From the NCBI GenBank assembly GCA_028098005.1, contig JAOHFM010000014.1, positions 1 to 28,852 of the forward strand: a DNA stretch of 28,852 nt, read 5' to 3'. The stretch comes from Psychrosphaera sp. Lineage in GTDB: Bacteria; Pseudomonadota; Gammaproteobacteria; Enterobacterales; Alteromonadaceae. Below, in pieces: positions 1 through 8,344 of the stretch; the stretch's first letter is position 1; every line of letters starts with the position of its first letter. A program made the position numbers and the translations under genes. The notes beneath the pieces are model-generated. The model did not search any database, was not told the DNA's origin, and was given only the letters and a program-made list of their open reading frames with translations.

Positions 1-6
1 CTTCTG

Positions 7-459
7 ATGATAACTTTTTTACGTTACCTAACCATCGCATTGTTAGCGACAGTTTTTTCTGTCGCTACACCTTGTCATGCCGATGTAGATATGGATAGGT
101 TAGTGGTGGTTACTAGTATTAAAAACCCCATTTCCTCTATGGAAAAAGAGCAACTAATTGATTTGTTTATGGGTAAATATGTCGCATTCCCAAACGGTAC
201 ATTAGCCGCCCCACTAGACGTTGGCGGGAAGAATACAATTAAATCAGAGTTTTACCGGAACCTTGTTGGCTTGCCACTCGCTAGGGTAAATTCCTACTGG
301 TCTCGGCTAAAGTTTACCGGCAGTGCCATCCCGCCAGAGCAGGTAAATAATATAGAGGAAATTCAAAGGCGTGTTGAACAACAAAGCAATGTTGTTGCCT
401 ATTTATATCAATCTCAACTGACTGAAAATATGAAAGTGGTGTATCAATTTGAGTATTAA
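7..459 (+). CDS. Small PstS-like periplasmic protein
   Basis: Predicted exported 150-residue protein related to short phosphate-ABC-transporter substrate-binding (PstS-like) proteins. The N-terminus is a clear Sec signal peptide (hydrophobic residues 8-22), with likely cleavage after Cys-His-Ala near residue 25. The mature part carries the phrases '[10 protein letters not shown]', 'FPNG' and 'FYRNLVG', typical of the short PstS-like family, but is about half the length of a full two-lobed binding protein. It may therefore bind a ligand only in part or act as a sensor accessory. Its 3' end overlaps the downstream diguanylate cyclase by 11 bases, so the two are probably translationally coupled and work together, perhaps as a periplasmic input to the cyclase. 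That partnership is inferred from the overlap. The window begins only six bases upstream, so its promoter is not visible. Confidence 0.72.
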   Translation: MITFLRYLTIALLATVFSVATPCHADVDMDRLVVVTSIKNPISSMEKEQLIDLFMGKYVAFPNGTLAAPLDVGGKNTIKSEFYRNLVGLPLARVNSYWSRLKFTGSAIPPEQVNNIEEIQRRVEQQSNVVAYLYQSQLTENMKVVYQFEY

Positions 460-2047
460 AATAGGTATTGCAATCAGGTTGGCAGCTCTAATTATAACCT
501 CGGCGCTAGGAATAGCGCTGCTAGCTTCTAACTACTTTTATAAACAAACTTATAACGCTTCGATCTCTAATACCAAAAGTGCAATAGCCGAATTATTTAC
601 AACTGTCTCTTCGACAGTTTCAATTGCTGCATTTGTGGTGGATGAAGAACTCGTAAAAGAAACCGTAAACGGTATTTCACGTAGTAAAAACGTAAAGTCT
701 GTGATGTTTATTGGCAAAGAAATTGAGTATAAATTTAATGAAGCCGATTATGACAGCCAGCTAGCGATAACCTTTGATGTAATGCACCCATTCATTAGTA
801 CGCAGAAGTTGGGTGAAATAATAATTACACCTGACTATGAGCATATCAAAAGACACGCAAGGCTCATCAGCGACGAAAATAGCCTTGCTCTTTATTTGCT
901 CGCTATCTTTGTGACTGCAGCTTCTATTGTCATTGGTTATTTTTTAGTGACTAGGCCCTTGGTTAATATTAGTAAAGTTATATATGGCATGGAAACCGGC
1001 ACAGGTGAAAGAGTAAATATGCCTAAAAGCCATAAAAATACCGAACTGGGAAGTTTAGTCACAGGGGTTAACCGGCTGTTAGATAATGTCCAGAAACAGA
1101 TAAATAGGGAACGTCAATTAAGAGCAGAGATTGAACTACTCGAACAGCGCTTTCGGATGATTTTTGAAAGTGCCAAATCAGCTATTGTTTTAATTGATAG
1201 TTCAGGGAGGTTGGTAATCTATAATAAAGCATTTGTTGAACTGCTAGAGACGTTAGGATTATACACCGATCCGAAAAACTCCGAATTTGGCCCTTTATTG
1301 TTAGAGTTATTTGACGACCCTAAAACACTTATGGACTCTTTGCGAGAGGCATTTAATAGAAATGAAATTGCTACTGGTGAATATAGACTTAAAAGCTTTG
1401 TGGGTTCCAAAGAAGTGTGGGTTCAGCTTTTTGTTAATCCAGTATCCACAGAACAAAATGAAAAATACTTCCAGGTTACATTAAGTGATATCTCTAAACG
1501 AAAACAAGACTTAGCACAATTAGCAAAACAAGCTGATTTTGATGCGCTAACAAATGTTTTAAATCGAAATGGCGGAGAAAAGAAAGCAACATTGCTTATC
1601 AATAATAAACAACACTTTGCCTTAGTGCTAGTAGACTTGAATGGCTTTAAATTAGTCAATGACACCTATGGACACGATGCTGGTGATGCTGTGTTGACCG
1701 AGGTTGCAAAACGTCTAGTTCAACATGTAAGGCATAACGATACTGTTATCCGTTGGGGTGGCGATGAATTTGTTATTTTATTGCGTATAGACTATTTAAA
1801 CCAAGATTCAGTGAAATCTGCGGTTGATAAAATTAGAAATGCAGTGACAGAAAAAATTGTAGTTGATGAAAACAAGCAACTAACGTCAGTAGGCATGAGC
1901 GCCGGCGTTGCGTTTTTTAGTGGGAACGCTGAAACGTTAGATGAATTAGTTAAACGAGCTGACGCAGCTATGTATCAGGCTAAAGAGCTCAAGCTTACTA
2001 ATCCAGAGAAATACTTGTTTTTTGCAAACAAAAAAAGCGAGGATTAA
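449..2047 (+). CDS. Membrane diguanylate cyclase (HAMP-PAS-GGDEF)
   Basis: Predicted inner-membrane enzyme making c-di-GMP from two GTP. Visible order in 532 residues: TM1 (about 9-30), periplasmic segment to about 145, TM2 (about 146-168), HAMP (about 169-222), a PAS-like domain (about 235-352), and a GGDEF domain (about 360-525). The active-site loop is an intact GGDEF at 437-441. An RHND at 428-431 lies exactly five residues upstream and matches the RxxD inhibitory site, so product feedback is likely. The start is a TTG inside the end of the preceding gene. No ATG lies near, and starting later would remove TM1, so TTG is preferred, with GGTG as a weak ribosome site. The overlap suggests coupled expression with the PstS-like protein. 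The stop codon lies in the loop of a terminator hairpin. Confidence 0.88.
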   Translation: MSIKIGIAIRLAALIITSALGIALLASNYFYKQTYNASISNTKSAIAELFTTVSSTVSIAAFVVDEELVKETVNGISRSKNVKSVMFIGKEIEYKFNEADYDSQLAITFDVMHPFISTQKLGEIIITPDYEHIKRHARLISDENSLALYLLAIFVTAASIVIGYFLVTRPLVNISKVIYGMETGTGERVNMPKSHKNTELGSLVTGVNRLLDNVQKQINRERQLRAEIELLEQRFRMIFESAKSAIVLIDSSGRLVIYNKAFVELLETLGLYTDPKNSEFGPLLLELFDDPKTLMDSLREAFNRNEIATGEYRLKSFVGSKEVWVQLFVNPVSTEQNEKYFQVTLSDISKRKQDLAQLAKQADFDALTNVLNRNGGEKKATLLINNKQHFALVLVDLNGFKLVNDTYGHDAGDAVLTEVAKRLVQHVRHNDTVIRWGGDEFVILLRIDYLNQDSVKSAVDKIRNAVTEKIVVDENKQLTSVGMSAGVAFFSGNAETLDELVKRADAAMYQAKELKLTNPEKYLFFANKKSED

Positions 2048-2057
2048 CCTCGCTTTT
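2033..2057. terminator. Bidirectional terminator between convergent genes
   Basis: A perfect 10-bp inverted repeat (AAAAGCGAGG / CCTCGCTTTT) with loop ATTAA and T-rich flanks on both strands. It serves the cyclase gene (plus) and the facing pstS-like gene (minus). The loop contains the cyclase stop codon, so the hairpin's left arm is coding. Confidence 0.85.
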
Positions 2058-2083
2058 CTTTTGTTTAAGTTATTGTTTGTATA

Positions 2084-3049
2084 TTACAAACCTAACACTT
2101 TTAACTGTTTAGCTACAACACCTGCCGGAAGTGGAATATACCCATCTTTTTCAACAATTTTTTGGCCAGCTTGTGAAAGAACCATTTTTACAAATTCTGC
2201 TTCCATTGGAGTAAATGGCTTGTTTGGGTGCTTGTTTACATAAACGTAAAGGAAGCGAGAAAGAGGGTATTTACCCGCTACGGCATTTTCCATTGATGCT
2301 TCAACAAAGTTGTCGCCACGTTTAGCTAATGCTACTGCACGTACACCAGAGGTCTTATAACCGATGCCTGAATAACCAATACCATTTAGAGAAGCAGAAA
2401 CCGACTGTACAACAGAAGCTGAACCAGGTTGTTCATTTACATTGTTTTTAAAGTCACCTTTACAAAGTGCTTTCTTCTTGAAATAGCCGTATGTGCCAGA
2501 TACTGAGTTACGACCAAACAACTGGATATCTTTAGCTGTCCACTCACCTGAAAGGCCTAAATCACCCCAGCGGTCGATATCAGCATCGCCGCCACATTTG
2601 CGGTTTGACGAGAATATTGCATCTACGTCAGAAATGTTTAGTCCTTTAATTGGGTTATCTTTGTGAACAAAAACGGCCAATGCATCAATAGCAACTGGAA
2701 TTGCTGTAGGCTTGTAACCGTGACGCTTTTCAAACGACTCAACTTCTTTAGACTTCATTTTACGGCTCATAGGACCGAAGTTAGAAGTACCTTCTGTTAA
2801 TGCTGGTGGAGCAGTTGAAGAGCCGGCAGCTTGAACCTGAATGTTAACGTTAGGGTAAAAGCGTTTAAACTCTTCAGCCCAGAATGTCATCATGTTTGCA
2901 AGGGTGTCAGATCCTACAGAAGACAAGTTGCCAGAGATGCCACTGGTTTTTTCATAAGTAGGAATGTCTTTGTCTACCGCTTGTGCGCCAGAGCTTAAAA
3001 TAGTTGCTATTGTGAAACCTATTGCGCTTGCTAGTGCTTTTAATTTCAT
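2084..3049 (-). CDS. pstS: Phosphate-binding periplasmic protein PstS
   Basis: Predicted periplasmic phosphate-binding protein, the capture subunit of a Pst high-affinity importer. The start is the ATG at 3049, which has GGAG six bases upstream and begins a typical signal peptide ([11 protein letters not shown]..., cleavage after Ala-Gln-Ala). An in-frame upstream extension of nine codons lacks such a site. The mature protein shows PstS-family blocks: SVGSDTL near the N-terminus, the [11 protein letters not shown] phosphate-loop region, '[10 protein letters not shown]', and '[12 protein letters not shown]', a hallmark of this family. No pstCAB genes are adjacent, so the permease must be elsewhere, or this is a stand-alone second PstS. 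A PHO-box-like element with a correctly spaced -10 lies upstream, pointing to PhoB control. It is convergent with the cyclase gene. Confidence 0.88.
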   Translation of the reverse strand: MKLKALASAIGFTIATILSSGAQAVDKDIPTYEKTSGISGNLSSVGSDTLANMMTFWAEEFKRFYPNVNIQVQAAGSSTAPPALTEGTSNFGPMSRKMKSKEVESFEKRHGYKPTAIPVAIDALAVFVHKDNPIKGLNISDVDAIFSSNRKCGGDADIDRWGDLGLSGEWTAKDIQLFGRNSVSGTYGYFKKKALCKGDFKNNVNEQPGSASVVQSVSASLNGIGYSGIGYKTSGVRAVALAKRGDNFVEASMENAVAGKYPLSRFLYVYVNKHPNKPFTPMEAEFVKMVLSQAGQKIVEKDGYIPLPAGVVAKQLKVLGL

Positions 3050-3130
3050 GTGTTGCTCCATTATTATTTGAGTCAATATTAGTTCAGATAGGTTGGGTTA
3101 TCTGATTCAATTCTTTATTAAACTGACGCT

Positions 3131-3164
3131 ATCTTAGTAAAGGAATGTGACAACTATATGACAT
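3131..3164 (-). promoter_or_regulatory. PHO box and -10 of pstS
   Basis: On the minus strand, 3164-3147 reads ATGTCATATAGTTGTCAC, matching 15 of 18 positions of the E. coli PHO box (CTGTCATAWAWCTGTCAY; two 7-bp repeats 11 bp apart). Ten bases downstream is TAAGAT (3136-3131), which fits a -10 at the spacing usual for PhoB-activated promoters. I infer induction by phosphate starvation. Confidence 0.68.
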
Positions 3165-3193
3165 GGAAAATTAATTTTAATTTTATTTTTAAC

Positions 3194-3222
3194 AAAAAAA
3201 AAGCTGCAAATAAGCAGCTTTT
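3194..3222 (-). terminator. Terminator of the porin gene
   Basis: Minus-strand hairpin AAAAGCTGC / GCAGCTTTT with a 6-base loop, followed by an uninterrupted run of about nine T. It lies just after the porin stop codon and separates the porin gene from pstS. Confidence 0.85.
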
Positions 3223-3248
3223 CTTGAGTTTTTAATTTGTTGTTTATA

Positions 3249-4151
3249 TTAGAATTTTTGTTCTAAACCAACTGCAAAGTATGACTCATCTTCTGCCATA
3301 TCAAAGTTGTATGTTGTGTAGAACGCAAAGACTTTTGAGCTCTTAGCTAGCTTTCTGTCAACACCAAATGTAAAGCCATTGTCATCTTCTAATGTTTGGT
3401 ATTGACCTTTAAAGTTGTATTTACCTACTTTGTATTGAGCATTTACTAAGTAACCAGTTTTGTCTTCACCTGTTTCTACATCTTCTTGTGATTGGAACAT
3501 AGCACCAACAATTACTTTTTCTAACTTTGTTGCAAAAGTAACACGAGTAGAGTCGTAACCTTTTACTTCGTTATCCATTGCGACTGCAGCATAAAACTTA
3601 CCTTTCTTTAGTGCAGAATCACCGTAAGCGAGAGAGATAGACGTTGAAGAATCATCATTGTCTTCATCTAAGATATAGCTAACGCCAACTTGGAAGTTAT
3701 TGATTTTAGGTGTTTTATAAGTGATGGAATCGCTCATGCGGTTCTCACCTTTCCACAAGTGCTTAACATCTCCTTCCAAGTCAGAGTATAAATCAAACTT
3801 TCCTTGTGACTGCTTTAGTACTGTATCGTTACGGCCTACTAGCACTTCACCAAATGAACCACGAATGCCAATGTATTGATTACGTGAGGTTAAGTTTAGT
3901 TCTTTCGATTCGTCCGAAACATCTACTTGCATCTCAAACTTATAAATCATCTCTAGGCCACCATCTAGCTTTTGAGAGCCTTTAACACCTAAACGAGATG
4001 CGTTGCTTTTAATCTCGGTAGTAGTATCCACACCGTCATCCGAAGATTGAACGGTTAAATTTGCTTTTCCGTAAACAACAGGGTCGGCTAAAACAGCTGC
4101 CGGAGTTGAAGCTAAAATTGATGCAGCAATTAGAGTTTTAAAAGTTTTCAT
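3249..4151 (-). CDS. Gram-negative general porin
   Basis: Predicted trimeric outer-membrane porin for passive entry of small hydrophilic solutes. It is 300 residues with a signal peptide (MKTFKTLIAASILAS..., cleavage after Val-Leu-Ala near 22). The mature N-terminus 'DPVVYGKANLTVQ' is the usual first strand of this family. Alternating hydrophobic/polar strands run throughout: 'SNASRLGVKGSQKLDGGLEMIYKFE', written here only as its start 'SNASRLGVKG', and 'NQYIGIRGSFGEVLVGRND' are porin signatures. The C-terminus ends in Phe ('GLEQKF'), the BAM recognition signal. It is slightly shorter than classical OmpC/OmpF. The long 5' region holds direct repeats and a palindrome described separately, suggesting regulated expression. 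It lies upstream of pstS but has its own terminator. Confidence 0.88.
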   Translation of the reverse strand: MKTFKTLIAASILASTPAAVLADPVVYGKANLTVQSSDDGVDTTTEIKSNASRLGVKGSQKLDGGLEMIYKFEMQVDVSDESKELNLTSRNQYIGIRGSFGEVLVGRNDTVLKQSQGKFDLYSDLEGDVKHLWKGENRMSDSITYKTPKINNFQVGVSYILDEDNDDSSTSISLAYGDSALKKGKFYAAVAMDNEVKGYDSTRVTFATKLEKVIVGAMFQSQEDVETGEDKTGYLVNAQYKVGKYNFKGQYQTLEDDNGFTFGVDRKLAKSSKVFAFYTTYNFDMAEDESYFAVGLEQKF

Positions 4152-4188
4152 AGATAATTACCCGTTAAGGAAGTTTGAAATTAAATAT

Positions 4189-4206
4189 AAGTTGGGGCTC
4201 CAACTT
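4189..4206. repeat. Palindrome in the porin leader
   Basis: A 7-bp perfect inverted repeat (AAGTTGG / CCAACTT) around GGCT, forming a near-perfect 18-bp palindrome about 40 bases upstream of the porin start. It could be a repressor operator or an mRNA leader hairpin; the sequence alone does not decide. Confidence 0.5.
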
Positions 4207-4217
4207 CAATGCCGCAA

Positions 4218-4250
4218 TTAGACTACAGAAATGTTACAGAAATATTTCAG
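4218..4250 (-). promoter_or_regulatory. Triple 11-bp direct repeat upstream of the porin
   Basis: On the minus strand three units follow one another at exact 11-bp spacing: CTGAAATATTT, CTGTAACATTT, CTGTAGTCTAA. The layout (one helical turn per unit, each starting CTG) is that of OmpR/PhoB-family winged-helix binding sites. As a PHO box it matches only about 13-14 of 18 positions, so PhoB, OmpR or another family member are all possible. Confidence 0.4.
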
Positions 4251-4349
4251 TAGGCGCTTTAAATGACATTTTTATTAAATAAAACCGCTAAATGTTTCAT
4301 TTGCATGAAAGGTGAGGCTTTATCTAGGCCATAATTTTAGCAGTTATTT

Positions 4350-5171
4350 TTAATTTCGCGTGGTTGGTAAAGAAACTTCGCAGTTAGGGGTACAGTCTTC
4401 AACGCTAATAGATGCAGACGAAACGTTAACAATTGAAAACTGTTGGCCTAAGTTATTTGCTGTAACATGATGAGGCAACATTACGTCTGAATCTTGCCAG
4501 TGAATGAATTTGTGGTCATGGGTATGGAACGTGTAATCTATTCCTGCATCTTTCAGTGTTGCACTCAGCGTAGGTTGGTTGTCCCAAGGTTTTATGTGAG
4601 ACATAGCGATTGTATGAAACCTTTGTTCCTCTTTAGCAATGTCGGCTTCGGACTGAATCCAGCTGATATCCGGCACATTCTCAAATTCATACTGGTTGTT
4701 ATTAAAAGCAATAAATTTAGTATCTAGAAAGGTAAAGCTATAATCAAAAGGACCAAAGGTATTACGCCAAATTTCTTGGCCAAATGACAAACCGTCATGA
4801 TTGCCCACGACACTAAGAATTGGCTTGTTGGTTTTTTCTAGAGCTTTGCAAGCCCACTCAAACTCTTGAGCAATACCAGTCTCGGCAATATCGCCAAGTA
4901 AAACAATGAATTTAATTTTGTCATTTTTGTTCAATCTCTCAATCGTGTTTTCTAGATCTTTAGGAAATTGTTGAGGATCACCAATAATCGCAAATTGAAA
5001 ATCATTTCCAGCAGTGGCTTGAGACTCAACTTCTTTCAGCCAACGCAGATTTTCAGTAATAGTCATACCAGGGCAGTAGGCATCCGTTTCCCAAGGAGAC
5101 AACTCATAGTCGCAAGCGTTTATTAAAACGCTAAATAATGAAAGCCATAGAGCTTTTACCAATAATTTCAT
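4350..5171 (-). CDS. Lipoprotein calcineurin-like metallophosphoesterase
   Basis: Predicted membrane-anchored two-metal phosphoesterase of 273 residues; the substrate is unknown. The N-terminus is a lipoprotein signal with Cys at residue 20 (LINAC). Metal-ligand blocks appear in order: 'IIGDPQQFP' (D-x-Q rather than the common D-x-H), 'LLGDIAETG', 'VVGNHDG' (the GNHD box), 'MSHIKPW' and 'HTHDHKF' (end of the GHxH box). The D-P-Q form of the first motif also occurs in CPPED1/CSTP1-like phosphatases, so it need not mean inactivity. Its ATG overlaps the stop codon of the upstream barrel gene (TAATG), so the two are almost certainly cotranslated. The nearby pstS suggests phosphate scavenging, but that is only a guess from position. 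Confidence 0.8.
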   Translation of the reverse strand: MKLLVKALWLSLFSVLINACDYELSPWETDAYCPGMTITENLRWLKEVESQATAGNDFQFAIIGDPQQFPKDLENTIERLNKNDKIKFIVLLGDIAETGIAQEFEWACKALEKTNKPILSVVGNHDGLSFGQEIWRNTFGPFDYSFTFLDTKFIAFNNNQYEFENVPDISWIQSEADIAKEEQRFHTIAMSHIKPWDNQPTLSATLKDAGIDYTFHTHDHKFIHWQDSDVMLPHHVTANNLGQQFSIVNVSSASISVEDCTPNCEVSLPTTRN

Positions 5172-5737
5172 TAAAACGCTCTCCTAATTCCAATGCCCCA
5201 GCTCGAAATGCCAGCCAGGCCAAGTAGTTCATAATTGTCACGATAAAAAGAGTAATTTCGGGCGTAGTTAATTAGCCCAACATCTAAAATCGACCATTTT
5301 ATAAAAACGTCAGTGTTATCTGTGACTTGTGCAGTTAGTTCGTATTCAAATAAAATCCTAATGGCGGTTGGTGCGTAGTAGCCACTAGGTATGCCTTCAG
5401 GTAATGAAAAGAATAATGAATCATCATTGCTATAAATTGTTGAAACACCAAAGTTAACAGGCTTAATCGTTAATTTTTTTCCCCATGGAGAGTAGGAAAG
5501 CTGCGTAGAGCCTTGATACATATAATTTAAACTGAAGATATTGAGTGCATCGCGGTCGTTTTCTTTTGGCACAACACCAAATCCAACGGAGAAAAAGTGC
5601 CCAGGCGTTACGTTGTAACCAATGGCACCGTGCATTACACCTTTTAAAGATCCCGATTGTAGTTCCCATTGAAGGGGAGTGTTGTCCGCTTTCGCAAATA
5701 AGCTAACAAAAAATAAAAGTAAAATTACTAGACGCAT
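5171..5737 (-). CDS. Hypothetical small outer-membrane beta-barrel protein
   Basis: Not assigned to a named family. The ATG at 5737 gives a good signal peptide (MRLVILLLFFVSLFAKA). A TTG ten codons further upstream would also keep the frame but would precede the signal with a charged, unlikely extension. No strong ribosome site is visible for either. The mature protein of about 170 residues alternates hydrophobic and polar residues in short strands with Gly/Asn/Asp turns. It ends in 'GIGIRRAF', and a C-terminal Phe after alternating residues is the BAM signal of outer-membrane barrels. The size suits an 8-stranded barrel. It is first in a two-gene operon, with its stop codon overlapping the start of the lipoprotein phosphoesterase. 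Confidence 0.6.
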   Translation of the reverse strand: MRLVILLLFFVSLFAKADNTPLQWELQSGSLKGVMHGAIGYNVTPGHFFSVGFGVVPKENDRDALNIFSLNYMYQGSTQLSYSPWGKKLTIKPVNFGVSTIYSNDDSLFFSLPEGIPSGYYAPTAIRILFEYELTAQVTDNTDVFIKWSILDVGLINYARNYSFYRDNYELLGLAGISSWGIGIRRAF

Positions 5738-5958
5738 AGGGAGGCCAACTTCCAAGCTCAATACCAACTGACCCGTATGTTATCGTAAAGTTGATTCAAG
5801 TTTTACCGTTTATTTTGCTAGGTTGTAATTGAAAGGTGTATATACTTTGATAAATGCGCATTCTAATTAATAATTGAGCAAGACAGGTTCTGATAATTTA
5901 GTTCACTTTTAGTTAAATATATTTAAAATAAGAAAAAATTGTGGAGATAGGTATTTAA

Positions 5959-6879
5959 ATGTCGAGAGAGCAGTGGGGCATATGCAGTGAAGCAAATTTG
6001 CATGGTTTGCACTTGTTTTTTAATACGCATGAAGGGTACGAACCTGCAATTAGAGAGGCACTTAGTCAATTGCCTGCATTATTTGAAGAAATAAATGAAC
6101 AGTTTTCCGAAGCTATGTTCAGCGGCGTTGTAGCTATAGGCGCAAACTTTTGGTCCGAACTATACCCAGATAATAAACCGGCCGATTTAAAACCATTTCC
6201 CTCAATGCACCATGAAGACCGTCACATGCCGGCAGTTCCGGTAGACTTATTTTTTCAGCTACGTTCAGATCGACACGACGTCAATTACATTGCAAGTCGT
6301 AGAGTCATGAATCTATTTGGCGAGATGGTGGAGCTGATTGAACAAGTTCCATGTTTTCGATATCTAGATGGTCGTGACCTTACCGGCTTTGTCAAAGGTA
6401 CAGCGAACCCCAAAGGGCGCTTGCGTAGAGATGTTGCATTAATGAACGAGCCTGGGCCTTTTAATAATGGAAGTTACGTTCATATTCAGCGGTACCGACA
6501 CAACATCAATCGTTGGCACGGGATCCCGACAGAAGAGCAAGAACTAATTATTGGGCGTTTTAAAAGAGACAACGCTAGAGTTACACAGGATGACTTGCCT
6601 GAAACAGCACATACGTTTAGAGCGAGGTGTTTTAATCCAGATGGCAATCCTATTCAAATTCTCAGGCAAAGTATGCCATATGGGAACCTTTCAACTCAGG
6701 GATTACTCTTTATTTCATATTGCGCAACCCAAGATAATTTTGAGCGAATATTGGCGAATATGGTATTTGGCAGCGATGAAGGTAATTACGATCATTTACT
6801 TAACTATACTTCAGCTGAAACCGGTGCTGCCTTTTTTGCCCCATCTATTGATTACTTAGTTAATCAGGGTAATGTGTGA
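5959..6879 (+). CDS. DyP-type peroxidase (YfeX-like), atypical active site
   Basis: Predicted haem-dependent dye-decolourising peroxidase of the YfeX type: 306 residues, near the YfeX length, cytoplasmic (no signal peptide). Family blocks are clear: 'YLDGRDLTGFVKGTANP', 'GSYVHIQRYRHN', 'EEQELIIGR', the proximal haem-ligand His (H218 in 'ETAHTF') and the distal Arg (R236 in 'ILRQSMPYG'). The signature GxxDG motif reads G-F-V-K-G (143-147), so the distal Asp that helps activate peroxide in most DyPs is Lys146. Haem binding should persist, but peroxide chemistry may be altered or lost. No encapsulin or iron-transport gene is adjacent. Start ATG at 5959 has GGAG upstream, though with long spacing. 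Confidence 0.85.
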   Translation: MSREQWGICSEANLHGLHLFFNTHEGYEPAIREALSQLPALFEEINEQFSEAMFSGVVAIGANFWSELYPDNKPADLKPFPSMHHEDRHMPAVPVDLFFQLRSDRHDVNYIASRRVMNLFGEMVELIEQVPCFRYLDGRDLTGFVKGTANPKGRLRRDVALMNEPGPFNNGSYVHIQRYRHNINRWHGIPTEEQELIIGRFKRDNARVTQDDLPETAHTFRARCFNPDGNPIQILRQSMPYGNLSTQGLLFISYCATQDNFERILANMVFGSDEGNYDHLLNYTSAETGAAFFAPSIDYLVNQGNV

Positions 6880-6923
6880 TAAATATTAATCAATTCTAAA
6901 AAATCGTCGAAAAAGGAATTCTA

Positions 6924-7859
6924 ATGAATGAAATACTCAACTCAGTGATCTCGTTTGAGTTTGCACTGCTAATACTTGTAATAATACTACTAAAATCATC
7001 AATCAAATTTGTCCCACAAAACCGAGCGTTTGTCATTGAACGATTTGGTAAGTTTAATAAGTCTATTGAGGCTGGCTTAAACTTTATTGTGCCGTTTATT
7101 GACGTTGTTGCGTACGATCGTTCGTTAAAAGAACAAGCAGTGGACGTTCCAGGGCAATCGGCAATAACAAGAGACAACATTTCTTTGATTGTTGATGGTG
7201 TGCTTTATTTCAGAGTATTAGACCCTTATAAAGCATCTTATGGTGTGGATGATTACGTATTTGCTGTTATTCAACTGTCTCAAACAACAATGCGTAGTGA
7301 AATTGGTAAAATGGAACTTGATAAAACGTTTGAAGAAAGAGACTCGCTTAATACAAACATTGTCGCTTCAATTAATGAAGCTGCCGCACCTTGGGGTGTT
7401 CAGGTACTGCGTTATGAAATAAAAGATATTGTGCCACCACAGTCCGTAATGGAAGCAATGGAACGCCAAATGAAAGCTGAGCGTGAAAAGCGTGCTCAAG
7501 TTTTGGAGTCGGAAGGTGACCGTCAAGCAGCAATCAACGTAGCTGAAGGTCAAAAACAAGCGCAGGTTTTAGCAGCTGAGGCTGAAAAGTTAGAGCAAAT
7601 ATTAAAAGCGGAAGGTGAAGCCAAAGCCATAATGCAAGTTGCTGTTGCACAAGCAGAAGCTCTGGAAACCGTTGGTAATGTGGCAAAAACAGAACAAGGG
7701 CAAAAAGCAATTCAACTAGATCTAGCGACAAAAGCAATTGGTGCTAAAGAGGCGATTGCCAAAGAGTCTTCAATTGTTTTATTACCAGATAATGCAACGG
7801 ACGCGAGCAGCATGGTTGCTCAAGCGATGAGTATTATTGGAACGATGAACAAAAGTTAA
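6924..7859 (+). CDS. qmcA: Stomatin/prohibitin-like SPFH membrane protein (QmcA family)
   Basis: Predicted inner-membrane scaffold of the SPFH/band-7 superfamily (311 residues, similar in length to E. coli QmcA). An N-terminal membrane segment (about 13-28) is followed by the band-7 domain, with typical blocks 'VPQNRAFVIERFGKF', 'GLNFIVPFID', 'LDPYKASYGVDD' and 'APWGVQVLRYEIKDIVPP'. A long Ala/Glu/Lys-rich coiled coil (about 190-265) follows, typical for oligomerisation. An NfeD-like partner starts 11 bases downstream, the usual pairing (qmcA-ybbJ in E. coli). Such pairs are associated with membrane-domain organisation and protein quality control. The ribosome site AGGA lies 8 bases upstream of the ATG. 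Confidence 0.88.
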   Translation: MNEILNSVISFEFALLILVIILLKSSIKFVPQNRAFVIERFGKFNKSIEAGLNFIVPFIDVVAYDRSLKEQAVDVPGQSAITRDNISLIVDGVLYFRVLDPYKASYGVDDYVFAVIQLSQTTMRSEIGKMELDKTFEERDSLNTNIVASINEAAAPWGVQVLRYEIKDIVPPQSVMEAMERQMKAEREKRAQVLESEGDRQAAINVAEGQKQAQVLAAEAEKLEQILKAEGEAKAIMQVAVAQAEALETVGNVAKTEQGQKAIQLDLATKAIGAKEAIAKESSIVLLPDNATDASSMVAQAMSIIGTMNKS

Positions 7860-7870
7860 CGGGAGTAGTT

Positions 7871-8326
7871 ATGGCATTTTTTGAAAATACAGCTCAAATG
7901 TTAATGGCAGCGGGTGTTCTAATGGCCGCTGTTGATATTGTGCTATTAGGCTTTGCAACCTTCTTCTTAACACTGTTAGGCCTAGCTGTTTTAACAACAG
8001 GCGTTTTACTTCACTTTGGTATTATTACCGATAGTTGGGCGATGTTGTCATTATCAATAGCAATTTTAGCTGCACTATATAGTGTGTTGTTGTGGAAACC
8101 GCTTGCTAAGTTACAGAAAACACAGCCTAAAAAGAATGTACACTCAGACCTATTTGGACATCAGTTTAGACTAGAAACATCCGTGTCACCGGCAAAGCCT
8201 GGTTCGTATCAATATTCCGGTATAACGTGGAGAATTGAAAGCGACGAGGATTTACAAGCTGGCGCAAGGGTTGAGGTAATTGACATTCAGGTTGGAATGA
8301 TGACTGTCAAATCACACTCAGTTTAA
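7871..8326 (+). CDS. NfeD-like membrane protein (YbbJ family)
   Basis: Predicted partner of the stomatin-like protein. Of its 151 residues the first half is hydrophobic, with two or three membrane segments between about 8 and 78. The C-terminal part ('GHQFRLETSV...YSGITWRIESDEDLQAGARVEVI') is the OB-fold domain of NfeD proteins, with its characteristic 'GxxWR' and 'GARVEV' phrases. The serine-protease domain of long NfeD proteins is absent, as usual for the short class. It follows qmcA by 11 bases with a strong GGGAG ribosome site, so the two form an operon. It converges on argR with 18 bases between stop codons; I see no hairpin there. Confidence 0.85.
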   Translation: MAFFENTAQMLMAAGVLMAAVDIVLLGFATFFLTLLGLAVLTTGVLLHFGIITDSWAMLSLSIAILAALYSVLLWKPLAKLQKTQPKKNVHSDLFGHQFRLETSVSPAKPGSYQYSGITWRIESDEDLQAGARVEVIDIQVGMMTVKSHSV

Positions 8327-8344
8327 AATTGTTTTGAGGTTGGG

